Assembly: GCA_040779345.1 (NCBI GenBank)
Contig: JBFONU010000003.1
Span: forward strand, 186,001 to 250,000
Length of the DNA stretch: 64,000 bases
From: Thalassotalea_H sp040779345
Lineage (GTDB): Bacteria > Pseudomonadota > Gammaproteobacteria > Enterobacterales > Alteromonadaceae
Reading direction: 5' to 3'
Shown here: positions 45,168 to 53,515 of the stretch, piece after piece
Layout of the letters: the number at the start of each line of letters is the position of its first letter
How positions within the stretch are numbered: the stretch's first letter is position 1
Notes under the pieces: model-generated
The model's input: only the letters and a program-made list of their open reading frames with translations
The model's database searches: none
Told to the model about the DNA's origin: nothing
Program-made: the position numbers and the translations under genes

Positions 45168-46064
45168 TTACTGTCTAAAGCTGTCTATTTGTTCACACAG
45201 TGTTGCTAACTCATTTAATGAACGAGACGTCATGCGATGAAGACGGTCAGCATTAGGGTATACAAAGGCATTATTTTTCACTGCTGGCATCTTGGGCCAT
45301 TGCAGCCAATCAATTCTATCGGGTGAATGCACTCCATGAGACGTCGGCTGAATAATTACATCAGGGGATTGAATCACCACTTGTTCAATATTCACTTGCG
45401 GATAGTCACTATCACTGTCAATAAAAGGGTTGGTTATTTGACAAACATTAAGCTGCTGTTGTGACCAAGAACTTCCCGCTGTAGTTGTTAGAGGTCTTGA
45501 CCAAAGTTCAAAGAATATCGTTAGTTTTTCTTTGCCCTGATATTGCTGCTTTAGTTGAGATAAACGTGTTAAAAATTTATCCGCTACCTTTCGACCTTCT
45601 TCTGCTTTACCAACAAAGCTAGAAAAATAGTGAATTTCTTTTGCTACATCTTTCAATGCATGAAGATCAGAGTAAATAATATTAAGACCTAACTTTTCTA
45701 AACGCGCTAAATCATCCGCTGGATTCCCTGATTTCCAGGCAATAATTAAATCGGGATCCGCTGCCAATATTTGCTCAATATTAAGGCGGGCATAATTGCC
45801 AACACGAGGAATATCTTTAGCTGCGACAGGATAGTCTGCATGTTCAGTCGTGCCGATCACTGTATCTAAAGCTCCTACTTCATGAAGCATTTCAACAATA
45901 TGAGGAGCCAAAGCAATAATACGTTTTGCTGGCTTGATTGGCTTTGCTAACAATGATGGCTGAGTCGATTGAACCGTATTGCTAAACGCATAACAATTCA
46001 CACCGACGCTAGCGACAAGCAATGTTAGGAATGATACTATTTTCTTCATGTGTTTTGCCGCCAT
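45168..46064 (-). CDS. btuF: cobalamin-binding periplasmic protein BtuF
   Basis: This is a 298-residue periplasmic binding protein of the class III (helical backbone) type, delivering B12 to BtuCD. The signal peptide spans about residues 6-28. The opening RIIALAPHIVEMLHEVGALDTVIGTTEHADYP is typical of BtuF, and ILAADPDLIIAWKSG is a conserved middle segment. I chose the ATG whose T overlaps the cobO stop (TAATG), giving a seven-residue basic start; ATG 46049 is an alternative. It is the last gene of the riboswitch-controlled operon, with btuB next. Confidence 0.92.
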   Translation of the reverse strand: MAAKHMKKIVSFLTLLVASVGVNCYAFSNTVQSTQPSLLAKPIKPAKRIIALAPHIVEMLHEVGALDTVIGTTEHADYPVAAKDIPRVGNYARLNIEQILAADPDLIIAWKSGNPADDLARLEKLGLNIIYSDLHALKDVAKEIHYFSSFVGKAEEGRKVADKFLTRLSQLKQQYQGKEKLTIFFELWSRPLTTTAGSSWSQQQLNVCQITNPFIDSDSDYPQVNIEQVVIQSPDVIIQPTSHGVHSPDRIDWLQWPKMPAVKNNAFVYPNADRLHRMTSRSLNELATLCEQIDSFRQ

Positions 46065-46666
46065 TACCAATCAATGCCTTTTTGCACTTTAATGCCATTT
46101 TCAAAAGCATGTTTAAGTGATTGCACTTCAGACACTGTGTCAGCCATTTCAATTAACTGACGATGCGCAGCGCGTCCAGTCACTACCACATGTTGACCTT
46201 CAGGGCGATTAGCAATAGCAGTTAATACCTCATCAAGATCTAAGTATTTATAACTGAGCATATAGGTTAATTCATCAAGTAAAACGGTATTAATGCTAGG
46301 GTCTGCCAGTAATTTCTTGGCTTCTTGCCAAACTATTTCAGCCGCGGCAATATCTTTTTCTCTGTCTTGGGTATTCCAGGTAAACCCCGTATTCATCACA
46401 TAAAATGGTACACCATGACTTTCTAATAAATTACGTTCACCACAATCCCACGTGCCTTTAATAAATTGGCAAACGCCAGCGGTTAATCCATGTCCAACAG
46501 AGCGAGTTACCACACCAAACCCCGCGGTCGATTTCCCTTTACCATTACCAGTGATCACCAACAACAAGCCTTTATCTTCGGTCGCTTTAGCCACACGCTC
46601 ATCGACTTTTTCTTTGAGCTTTTGTTGTCGCTGTTGATGTTTTTCTTTTTTATCTTGCTCGTTCAT
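46064..46666 (-). CDS. cobO: cob(I)yrinic acid a,c-diamide adenosyltransferase
   Basis: This is a 200-residue ATP:corrinoid adenosyltransferase of the CobA/BtuR/CobO family, which adds the adenosyl group to cobalt(I) corrinoids. The P-loop VITGNGKGKSTAGFG is at about residues 35-49. The start ATG 46666 overlaps the cobQ stop (ATGA) and follows a GGGGAA ribosome site; the codon at 46678 only extends it back into cobQ. The N-terminal KHQQRQQKLKEKVDERVA helix matches BtuR. It is needed so that imported corrinoids can enter the CobQ and CobU steps next door. Confidence 0.95.
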   Translation of the reverse strand: MNEQDKKEKHQQRQQKLKEKVDERVAKATEDKGLLLVITGNGKGKSTAGFGVVTRSVGHGLTAGVCQFIKGTWDCGERNLLESHGVPFYVMNTGFTWNTQDREKDIAAAEIVWQEAKKLLADPSINTVLLDELTYMLSYKYLDLDEVLTAIANRPEGQHVVVTGRAAHRQLIEMADTVSEVQSLKHAFENGIKVQKGIDW

Positions 46667-48144
46667 GAATTTCCCCATTGTTGTAGTACGTGTTCAATTT
46701 TGTCGAGCGATAGATGCTGCTGACATACATCAGCTAATTGCTCTATCGCTTGTTCTTGTATGTCGTAAAAATCTTTACTTTCAGTGAACTCGGTATTGCA
46801 CCAAGCAGCTAATGCATCAATGGCACTGGCTTTATCAAATATACCGTGTAGGTAACAACCAGCTATTTGTCCGTCTTCGCTTATCGCTCCTTGCTTTTCC
46901 CCCTTGATTTCAAGCAAAGGCGTTAAGCTTTCTAAGTGGGTTGTGTGACCAAGGTGAATTTCATAGCCCTCAACTTCAACAGTGCTTTCGCCAAGTGTAA
47001 GGGTTGCAACTTGATTTTCTAACGTTTTCTCTTTTGATAATTCAGTGGTCATGGCTAATAAATTCAGCCCTGAAATCGTGCCAACCGTACCTTCAATACC
47101 ATAAGGGTCATTAATTGTTTGGCCTAACATTTGATAACCACCACAAATAGCAAATAATTTTCCACCATAGCGAAGGTGCTTTGAAATTTGTTTATCCCAA
47201 CCTTGCGCCTTGATAAACGCAAGATCTGCGCAGGTATTTTTGCTGCCCGCTAGAATGATTAAATCAGCAGCAGGTAAATCAATGTCTTGTAGCTCGGAGG
47301 CATAAACAAACTGAAAATCAATTTCTTCATGAAGCCGTAGAGCGTCAAAATCATTATGATTACTCATTCTTGGTGTCACTGGCACAATGACTTTCAATTG
47401 ACTTTTAGTAACTTGCTGCTGCTCGGTAACGGCATCCTCAGCGGCAATATGTAAACCATGAATATAGGGCAATACCCCTAAAACAGGTTTATTGGTTTTT
47501 TCTTCTAGCCAAGTCAAACCGGACTCAAGCAGTTTAATATCGCCGCGAAATCGATTAATCACAAAACCGACAACTCGGTCTTGTTCTGTTTTTGATAATA
47601 ATGCTAATGTGCCAACCAAATGGGCAAATACGCCGCCTTTGTCGATATCGGCAATAATAATAACAGGGCAATCTGCTGCTTCTGCAAATCCCATATTGGC
47701 AATATCACCAGCACGTAAGTTTATTTCTGCCGGGCTACCTGCCCCTTCAACCACCACTCGTTGATAGTTGTTCTCCAACCGTTGATGAGAATCAAACACG
47801 GCTTTTTTAGCGGTTGCTTTATAATCGTGGTAATCCTGCGCATCCATACTGGAATAGACTTTGCCATGAATGATCACTTGTGCATTTTTGTCTGACTGCG
47901 GCTTTAATAAAATAGGATTAAAATCTGTGGATAATTCAACCTTAGCCGCTTGAGCTTGAACTGCTTGCGCTCGACCAATTTCACCTCCGCACGGCGTTAC
48001 CGCACTATTAAGAGCCATATTTTGAGGTTTGAACGGCGCAACGTTTAGACCTTGTCTGACATAAATACGACACAAAGCAGCGACCAGTGTCGTTTTTCCG
48101 GCATCACTGGTTGTTCCTTGGATCATGATGGTTTTCGTTGCCAT
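46663..48144 (-). CDS. cobQ: cobyric acid synthase
   Basis: CobQ is 493 residues, a normal length. It amidates adenosylcobyrinic acid a,c-diamide at four positions using glutamine and ATP. The N-terminal P-loop-like domain is MIQGTTSDAGKTTLVAALCR, followed by FKPQNMALNSAV. The C-terminal class I-type glutamine amidotransferase domain (from about residue 255) has the nucleophile Cys in LFAICGGYQMLG and the His in GCYLHGIFD. The gene overlaps cobC by one base and cobO by four. Its presence implies that corrinoids below cobyric acid, or a complete pathway elsewhere, reach this step. Confidence 0.96.
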   Translation of the reverse strand: MATKTIMIQGTTSDAGKTTLVAALCRIYVRQGLNVAPFKPQNMALNSAVTPCGGEIGRAQAVQAQAAKVELSTDFNPILLKPQSDKNAQVIIHGKVYSSMDAQDYHDYKATAKKAVFDSHQRLENNYQRVVVEGAGSPAEINLRAGDIANMGFAEAADCPVIIIADIDKGGVFAHLVGTLALLSKTEQDRVVGFVINRFRGDIKLLESGLTWLEEKTNKPVLGVLPYIHGLHIAAEDAVTEQQQVTKSQLKVIVPVTPRMSNHNDFDALRLHEEIDFQFVYASELQDIDLPAADLIILAGSKNTCADLAFIKAQGWDKQISKHLRYGGKLFAICGGYQMLGQTINDPYGIEGTVGTISGLNLLAMTTELSKEKTLENQVATLTLGESTVEVEGYEIHLGHTTHLESLTPLLEIKGEKQGAISEDGQIAGCYLHGIFDKASAIDALAAWCNTEFTESKDFYDIQEQAIEQLADVCQQHLSLDKIEHVLQQWGNS

Positions 48145-48857
48145 TACACACTACCTACTGTTATTTTATCCGTCTCTAAACTTAATAAGTCGACAAGTTC
48201 GTTATTTGATTCAACGGCGGAATTTTTATTGTAAAGTCCGTTAACCAAAGGTTTAGCAATATTTTTTACTCGACACTGTCCATTATTCACTTCAATAGTC
48301 GTTAAACTACCATTAGCAATAGTAAGCTGGGTGTACCATTTAGCCTGGCGGTAATCGACATTAAGTAACTGCGCCAAAATCATACGAATCACCCCTCCGT
48401 GACAAACCACCAAGATATTGCTATGAGGCGATTTCTTTAATAAATCGTCAACAATCAACCTCCAAGCGTTAATTACCCGACATGCAAACGTGGTCAGCTC
48501 TTCGGCATGAGGTAACGAATGTTTTGCTGGGTTTATCCAGAAACGTTCGAGCTGTTGCCAAACTTGACTATTTTGGTAAAGCGTATCAAAAGCAACGCCA
48601 TCGTAGCGGCCAAAGTTCATTTCTTTCAATCCTGCTAATGATTTAGCACATCGTTGATATTGTTGACTTATTTTATCTGCTAGCTGGGCACAACGCTGTA
48701 AAGGTGAAGTATAAAATACGTCAATATCGAGATTGAGCAAGGTTAATTGCTTGATGATGTCTTCGTCTACAGATGAGTCGACAGCAACATCGGTATGTCC
48801 ATATAATGCCGCTTCCCCACGTACTTTTCCGTGACGTAATAAATAGATATTAGCCAC
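48144..48857 (-). CDS. cobC: histidine phosphatase, alpha-ribazole phosphatase
   Basis: This is a 237-residue phosphoglycerate-mutase-like phosphatase. The catalytic motif is LLRHGKVRGEAALYGHTDV, with the phosphorylated His in RHG, and the second His lies in VVCHGGVIRM. CobC removes the phosphate from alpha-ribazole 5'-phosphate or adenosylcobalamin 5'-phosphate. The frame is open to 48896, but GTG 48857 overlaps the cobU stop by eight bases and starts directly at the first strand, so I prefer it. It ends on the first base of cobQ. Confidence 0.88.
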   Translation of the reverse strand: MANIYLLRHGKVRGEAALYGHTDVAVDSSVDEDIIKQLTLLNLDIDVFYTSPLQRCAQLADKISQQYQRCAKSLAGLKEMNFGRYDGVAFDTLYQNSQVWQQLERFWINPAKHSLPHAEELTTFACRVINAWRLIVDDLLKKSPHSNILVVCHGGVIRMILAQLLNVDYRQAKWYTQLTIANGSLTTIEVNNGQCRVKNIAKPLVNGLYNKNSAVESNNELVDLLSLETDKITVGSV

Positions 48858-49449
48858 GGTCAATGCCTTGTTCTCTCGTGCTAACATGTTGCTCATGATT
48901 GGGTTTTAATGTCATCGGTATACCTGCTGTTACTAAAGTAACTTGCTCTGCAAGCTGGGCAACCTTTTGATTTAACCACCCGGCATGGTCAACAAACAAG
49001 CGCGTTTCTTTGCCAAGTGGCACCACGCCTAAACCAATTTCATTGGCGACAACAACAATCGTTGCGGGATGTTGGCACAATGATGAGATTAACTGCTCGA
49101 CCCTCTCATTTAACTGTTTAGTGATATCGTTTGTATTATCTTCAACGGCCATTACCGCCATAAGTTGATTTGTTAACCATAAGGTTAAACAATCAATTAA
49201 CACATATTTTTCACCTGAAATATCCGCTAATAAATCACTTAACAACAAAGGGCATTCAAGCAGTTGCCAAGGCTTTTCGCTTCTTAGTTGTTGATGATGC
49301 AAAATACGTTCACTCATTTCATCATCTAACGCTTCTGCTGTAGCAACATAGATGGGTGAAGATAAAGTATTTTCAGCTTGTTGTAATAACCAACGTTCTG
49401 CAAAAGAGGATTTTCCCGAACGTGCGCCACCTAAAACCAGATGCAACAT
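48850..49449 (-). CDS. cobU: bifunctional adenosylcobinamide kinase / guanylyltransferase
   Basis: CobU is 199 residues. It phosphorylates adenosylcobinamide and then transfers GMP to activate it. The P-loop GGARSGKSSFAERW is at residues 6-19. The Asp-Cys motif VLIDCLTLWLTNQL is near 85, and VANEIGLGVVPLG near 145 is typical. It is cotranscribed and overlaps its neighbours at both ends. Together with CobS, CobT and CobC it completes the nucleotide loop. Confidence 0.95.
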   Translation of the reverse strand: MLHLVLGGARSGKSSFAERWLLQQAENTLSSPIYVATAEALDDEMSERILHHQQLRSEKPWQLLECPLLLSDLLADISGEKYVLIDCLTLWLTNQLMAVMAVEDNTNDITKQLNERVEQLISSLCQHPATIVVVANEIGLGVVPLGKETRLFVDHAGWLNQKVAQLAEQVTLVTAGIPMTLKPNHEQHVSTREQGIDRG

Positions 49450-50276
49450 TAGTTTATCCCCATTGTGGAGAGATGATTGACAATCACCAAATAAATTAGT
49501 AATTCAGAAATTTGTTGGGCAGCGCCTAAACAGTCACCAGTAAACCCACCAATACGGGCAATAATCCAACGCCTAAATAGAAAACGAAATCCCCATAAAG
49601 TACACACCAGTGTAATAAGTAGCGGAATAACATCATCGAAAAACCAGAAAAAAGCGATGCAAGGCGTTAACCCGATCACGACGAGAATTTGGTACTCCCT
49701 TTTTGACTGTTTAGCTGCTAATGGTTTACTTTTACTGTTACTTTCATCAGAAACATAAGAGGTATCAAAAATTAGGCTGGCGGCACAGGCGCGTGATAAT
49801 CCATAAGCTAAAATAACAGCGATAATAAAGCGTGAATGGTTGGCTATCTCAACTAATAATGTGAACTTTAGCAACAAACTCATTATTAACGCTGTCGCTC
49901 CATAGGTGCCAATACGGCTGTCTTTCATGATCAAAAGACGTTTTTCTTGTGTGTAACCGCCTCCTATTCCGTCAGCCATATCGGCAAGTCCATCTTCATG
50001 AAATGCCCCCGTTAGCATGACACTCATGATCATCACCAAAACTACCACTATTTCTAATGGGAAAAGCGCGCTTAAAATACAATAACCTATGCCAATAATT
50101 GCACCGATGAGTATCCCAACAAGTGAAAAATATCGATTCGCCTGATTCATTCTTTTTTCACTATAAGGTAGGTTTTTAGCGACAGGAATACGTGTGAAAA
50201 ACATCACGGCTAAACAAAATAAATGCCATTGATATCTGATCATCACACGTTGTCTTTTCGCTAAAAATTCGAGCAT
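49449..50276 (-). CDS. cobS: adenosylcobinamide-GDP ribazoletransferase
   Basis: CobS is 275 residues, an inner-membrane protein that joins alpha-ribazole to GDP-cobinamide. It carries the conserved AFHEDGLADMADGIGGG metal site near residue 91 and DSRIGTYG near 115, with about seven hydrophobic helices. The start TAATG overlaps the cobT stop. The region around residues 178-195 is slightly longer and more basic than usual (SNSKSKPLAAKQSKREYQ). Confidence 0.95.
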   Translation of the reverse strand: MLEFLAKRQRVMIRYQWHLFCLAVMFFTRIPVAKNLPYSEKRMNQANRYFSLVGILIGAIIGIGYCILSALFPLEIVVVLVMIMSVMLTGAFHEDGLADMADGIGGGYTQEKRLLIMKDSRIGTYGATALIMSLLLKFTLLVEIANHSRFIIAVILAYGLSRACAASLIFDTSYVSDESNSKSKPLAAKQSKREYQILVVIGLTPCIAFFWFFDDVIPLLITLVCTLWGFRFLFRRWIIARIGGFTGDCLGAAQQISELLIYLVIVNHLSTMGIN

Positions 50277-51343
50277 TACACCGTGACTCCCGCACTGTCG
50301 AAACTCGCCATATCATTATAAAAACTTGCTGCTGACTTTAATAAAGGTAATGCTAATGCTGCCCCTGTTCCCTCGCCTAATCGTAACCCCAAATGCAATA
50401 ATGGCTCTGCGGATAAAATTGATAACATCAACAGGTGCGCTTTTTCATTCGATTGATGAGCAAAAATCAAATAATCTCTCACCTGAGGATGAAGTTTGCA
50501 GGCTAATAGCACGGCACTCGTGACAATAAAGCCATCAACTAAAACAGGAATACCTGCTTGCGCTGCAGCACATATTGCTCCAACCATTTGTACGATTTCA
50601 AAGCCGGCGAATTCGGCAATAATTTGCTGAGTTGAAAGTGGTGTTGATGAGCAATGAAGTCGATCTATCCCTGTCTGAATTAAGCTTTTCTTCAAGGCTA
50701 ACTGTTGTCTATCAATACCTGTTCCTTGACCAACACACTCATCAACAGATTGCCCTGTAAGCGCGACTAAAATAGCGGCAGCGGCACTGGTATTTCCTAT
50801 ACCCATTTCCCCTAACATTAAAAGATTACAACCTTCATCAATGGTTTGTTGAGCAATTTGACTACCTAATTTCAAACCTTGTTCAACTTGAGATTCTGTC
50901 ATTGCTGCTTGTGTTGAGAAATCAGCGGTTCCGGCACCTAAACGTTGCTCGATAAAAGCGTCACAATGGCGAGTTTCATCAATTGATAATGGCTCAATAA
51001 TACCTGCATCGATCACTTTAAAAGCAATCTCATTGGTTCGACAAAAACAATTCACCGCCGCGCCGCCAGCCATAAAGTTAAGTACCATTTGGCGAGTTAC
51101 AGCACTAGGCGCAATGCTAATAGGGTGTTGAGCTATACCGTGATCACCTGCAAAAACCAGCATACTTGGTTTAATAATGCTAATTTTTGTGACCAGTTTT
51201 TGCTGCTTTTGGCTATAAATACTGGCCAATTGGGCAGCGCAATTTTCTAATAAACCTAACGCCCCAGGAGGCTTAGTTTTATGTTGAATAATATCGTTAA
51301 TCTCTGAGTTATATTGGCTATTGAGTGAAGCTATATTAAACAT
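50276..51343 (-). CDS. cobT: nicotinate-nucleotide-dimethylbenzimidazole phosphoribosyltransferase
   Basis: CobT is 355 residues. It makes alpha-ribazole phosphate from nicotinate mononucleotide and the lower-ligand base. Conserved parts are FAGDHGIAQHPISIAPSAVT near residue 67, NFMAGGAAVNCFC near 93, GEMGIGNTSAAAAI near 178 and the catalytic Glu in LRLGEGTGAALAL near 322. The length and motifs are those of an active enzyme. Its stop overlaps the cobS start. Confidence 0.96.
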   Translation of the reverse strand: MFNIASLNSQYNSEINDIIQHKTKPPGALGLLENCAAQLASIYSQKQQKLVTKISIIKPSMLVFAGDHGIAQHPISIAPSAVTRQMVLNFMAGGAAVNCFCRTNEIAFKVIDAGIIEPLSIDETRHCDAFIEQRLGAGTADFSTQAAMTESQVEQGLKLGSQIAQQTIDEGCNLLMLGEMGIGNTSAAAAILVALTGQSVDECVGQGTGIDRQQLALKKSLIQTGIDRLHCSSTPLSTQQIIAEFAGFEIVQMVGAICAAAQAGIPVLVDGFIVTSAVLLACKLHPQVRDYLIFAHQSNEKAHLLMLSILSAEPLLHLGLRLGEGTGAALALPLLKSAASFYNDMASFDSAGVTV

Positions 51344-51349
51344 GAAAAT

Positions 51350-52339
51350 TTATATCCTACGCATTAAGAAAAGAAAAAACACACTACCAATGACTGAGGT
51401 AATAACCCCTAATGGAATTTCTTGACCCGGTAAAATCGTTCGAGAAACCACATCCACCCATATCAAAAAACAGCCACCAACGAAGCCAGATACAACAAAT
51501 AATTTAGCATTGGTTAAGCCAAAGAAAGGCCTAACTATATGAGGGATCATCAAACCAACGAAGCTGATCCCCCCACAATAAGAAACAATAACAGCGGTTA
51601 ACGCAGCACAAATAATTAATGCGATTAACCGTATTTTATTAACATTCACTCCAAGGGTTTTTGCACTTTCATCACTTAATAACAAAGCATCAAGCTGTCT
51701 GGCATATAACAACGCAATAAAACTACAGAGTAAAACAACCGGAAATGTCAACGCTAACGCTTGATAGTCAGCTCTGGCAAGCGAGCCCATTAACCAAAAA
51801 ATCACGCGATTAGTTTCAAAAGCATCACCAAAATATAAAATAAAGTTAGTTAATGCGCTTAATAAAAATGACACGGCAACACCCGCGAGTAGCAAATGTT
51901 CAACACGTCGCCAGTTACTATGCATCAGCACCATGATGACAATAGCAACCGCAAATAATGCTCCTAAGAATGCCGCTAAAGGTAAACCAATTGCTTGTAA
52001 ATGCTCAGGTAAAAAACTGGCAATTGTCGCGCCTAATCCCGCCCCTGCCACTATGCCAAAAAGATAAGGGTCAGCTAATGGATTTCGGGTAACATTTTGC
52101 ATAAGCGCCCCCGCTGAGGCCAAAGCAAATCCGGCTAAAAAGCCCATTAATACACGCGGCAGGCGAATATCAATTAAAATAGTTTGATAAATACTCCGTT
52201 GGCACTCGTCAGTTAAACATTGCCAAACTGCTTGATACCCCAGCTCTGCGGTGCCAAAGCCCATTGAGAGTAAAATAGATAAACTGACCAATGAAACAAG
52301 CAGGACAATTGCAGGAAATGATGACAACTTATGCATCAT
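51350..52339 (-). CDS. btuC: vitamin B12 ABC transporter permease BtuC
   Basis: This is a 329-residue FecCD-family permease with about ten helices. It has RLPRVLMGFLAGFALASAGALMQ and NPLADPYLFGIVAGAGLGAT near residue 90, and GGISFVGLMIPHIVRP, the coupling region contacting the ATPase, near 260. The FecCD family also moves siderophores, but the operon with cob genes and its riboswitch point to cobalamin. It overlaps btuD by 11 bases and is 6 bases before cobT. Confidence 0.92.
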   Translation of the reverse strand: MMHKLSSFPAIVLLVSLVSLSILLSMGFGTAELGYQAVWQCLTDECQRSIYQTILIDIRLPRVLMGFLAGFALASAGALMQNVTRNPLADPYLFGIVAGAGLGATIASFLPEHLQAIGLPLAAFLGALFAVAIVIMVLMHSNWRRVEHLLLAGVAVSFLLSALTNFILYFGDAFETNRVIFWLMGSLARADYQALALTFPVVLLCSFIALLYARQLDALLLSDESAKTLGVNVNKIRLIALIICAALTAVIVSYCGGISFVGLMIPHIVRPFFGLTNAKLFVVSGFVGGCFLIWVDVVSRTILPGQEIPLGVITSVIGSVFFLFLMRRI

Positions 52340-53114
52340 AAATGCCTCCAGCGAAAGTTACCCGTGGCTTATGGGTTAGTGGGTTTTCATCAACAACACA
52401 ATTAAGCTTAAAGACATCTTTTAAGATATCAGTAGTCAATACTAACTCTGGAATATCTATCGCTTTAATTTGGCCTTTATCTATTAATACAATACGATCA
52501 CAATATTGTGCGGCTAAGTTAAGATCATGAATAGTGATCACTAAGGTCAGTTGTAATTTTTTAACTATTGATAATATTTGATGCTGATAATAAACATCTA
52601 AATGATTGGTAGGCTCATCCATAATAAGAATTTGTGGACGTTGCACTATTGCTCTAGCGATCAAACACCTTTGTTGTTCACCACCCGACAACGTATTAAA
52701 AATTTGATGTCTTTTATCGAGCAAGTCTACTTTGGTTAACGCAAGTTCAATTAATTGCAAATCTTCACTGGAGTCTTGCTCGAAAAAGCTTTTATGGGGG
52801 ATAAGTCCCATATGAACAATATCAAAAACAGTTAACCTAAAAACAGGATCATGATGTTGACTAACCACAGCAATTTTTTGTGCAATAACTCTTTTATCAC
52901 AATTAAGTAACGGCTTACCTGAAAGCTTAACCTCGCCATGAGTAAGCGAGTTTTCTTGATACAAGCATTTTAGTAGTGACGTTTTGCCCGCGCCATTTGG
53001 CCCAACAATCCCTAAGGTTTCCCCTTTAATCACTGACAAGCTCACTTGGTCGACAATCATTTTATTGTCAACTTTCCAGCTAATCTTATTCGCTTGTAAA
53101 TGAATCGACGTCAT
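52329..53114 (-). CDS. btuD: vitamin B12 ABC transporter ATPase BtuD
   Basis: This is an ATPase of about 261 residues. Walker A is GPNGAGKTSLLK near residue 37, the signature is LSGGEQQRCLIA, and Walker B is ILIMDEPTNHLD. It is of the FepC/BtuD class. It is the first gene of the cobalamin operon, directly after the riboswitch leader. The start is ATG 53114 or GTG 53123, three codons upstream; no strong Shine-Dalgarno decides. With BtuC and BtuF it completes the B12 importer. Confidence 0.92.
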   Translation of the reverse strand: MTSIHLQANKISWKVDNKMIVDQVSLSVIKGETLGIVGPNGAGKTSLLKCLYQENSLTHGEVKLSGKPLLNCDKRVIAQKIAVVSQHHDPVFRLTVFDIVHMGLIPHKSFFEQDSSEDLQLIELALTKVDLLDKRHQIFNTLSGGEQQRCLIARAIVQRPQILIMDEPTNHLDVYYQHQILSIVKKLQLTLVITIHDLNLAAQYCDRIVLIDKGQIKAIDIPELVLTTDILKDVFKLNCVVDENPLTHKPRVTFAGGIYDA

Positions 53115-53214
53115 AGATACCACATATCAACTACTTAAATATGCGGAAAGAGAGGAGATATTACTGGTTGCAAAACGGCTGCCAGAGAATATACCTACCA
53201 CGTTACCCGCACGG

Positions 53215-53395
53215 TTATTGTATCAATTTATGGCAGGTCTCCTGACTTATAGAGGTACCCCAAACTTCACCTTCCCAGTTTTTCTTAAAGAAAATAACCA
53301 GTGGATAAAAAGCCCAGCTCTACTTACAGTTGCGGGAACAGTTGCGGACTAATACCTCATATAAATGAAGGTATGCACCACATTCCCTTTTAAGT
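53215..53395 (-). ncRNA. cobalamin riboswitch of the btuD-cob operon
   Basis: On the minus strand the leader reads AAAAGGGAATGTGGTG, then GCAACTGTTCCCGCAACTGTA, then the B12 box AAGTCAGGAGACCTGCC (about 53232-53248). This is the complete order of a cobalamin riboswitch. About 100 bases separate the box from btuD and should hold the expression platform. Boundaries are approximate. Confidence 0.95.
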
Positions 53396-53515
53396 CGACA
53401 ATAATAATATATTGACGAACACCATAAAATTGCGCGCAACTTTACCATAGCAATAATCGTTTGACTAGTGATTAGCAGTATAGACGTCTAAGTTATTGGC
53501 TATTATTGATTTCAG

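Noticed and set aside
46452..46723. Antisense frames over cobO
   Set aside because: They are shadows of the overlapping cobO and cobQ genes on the opposite strand.
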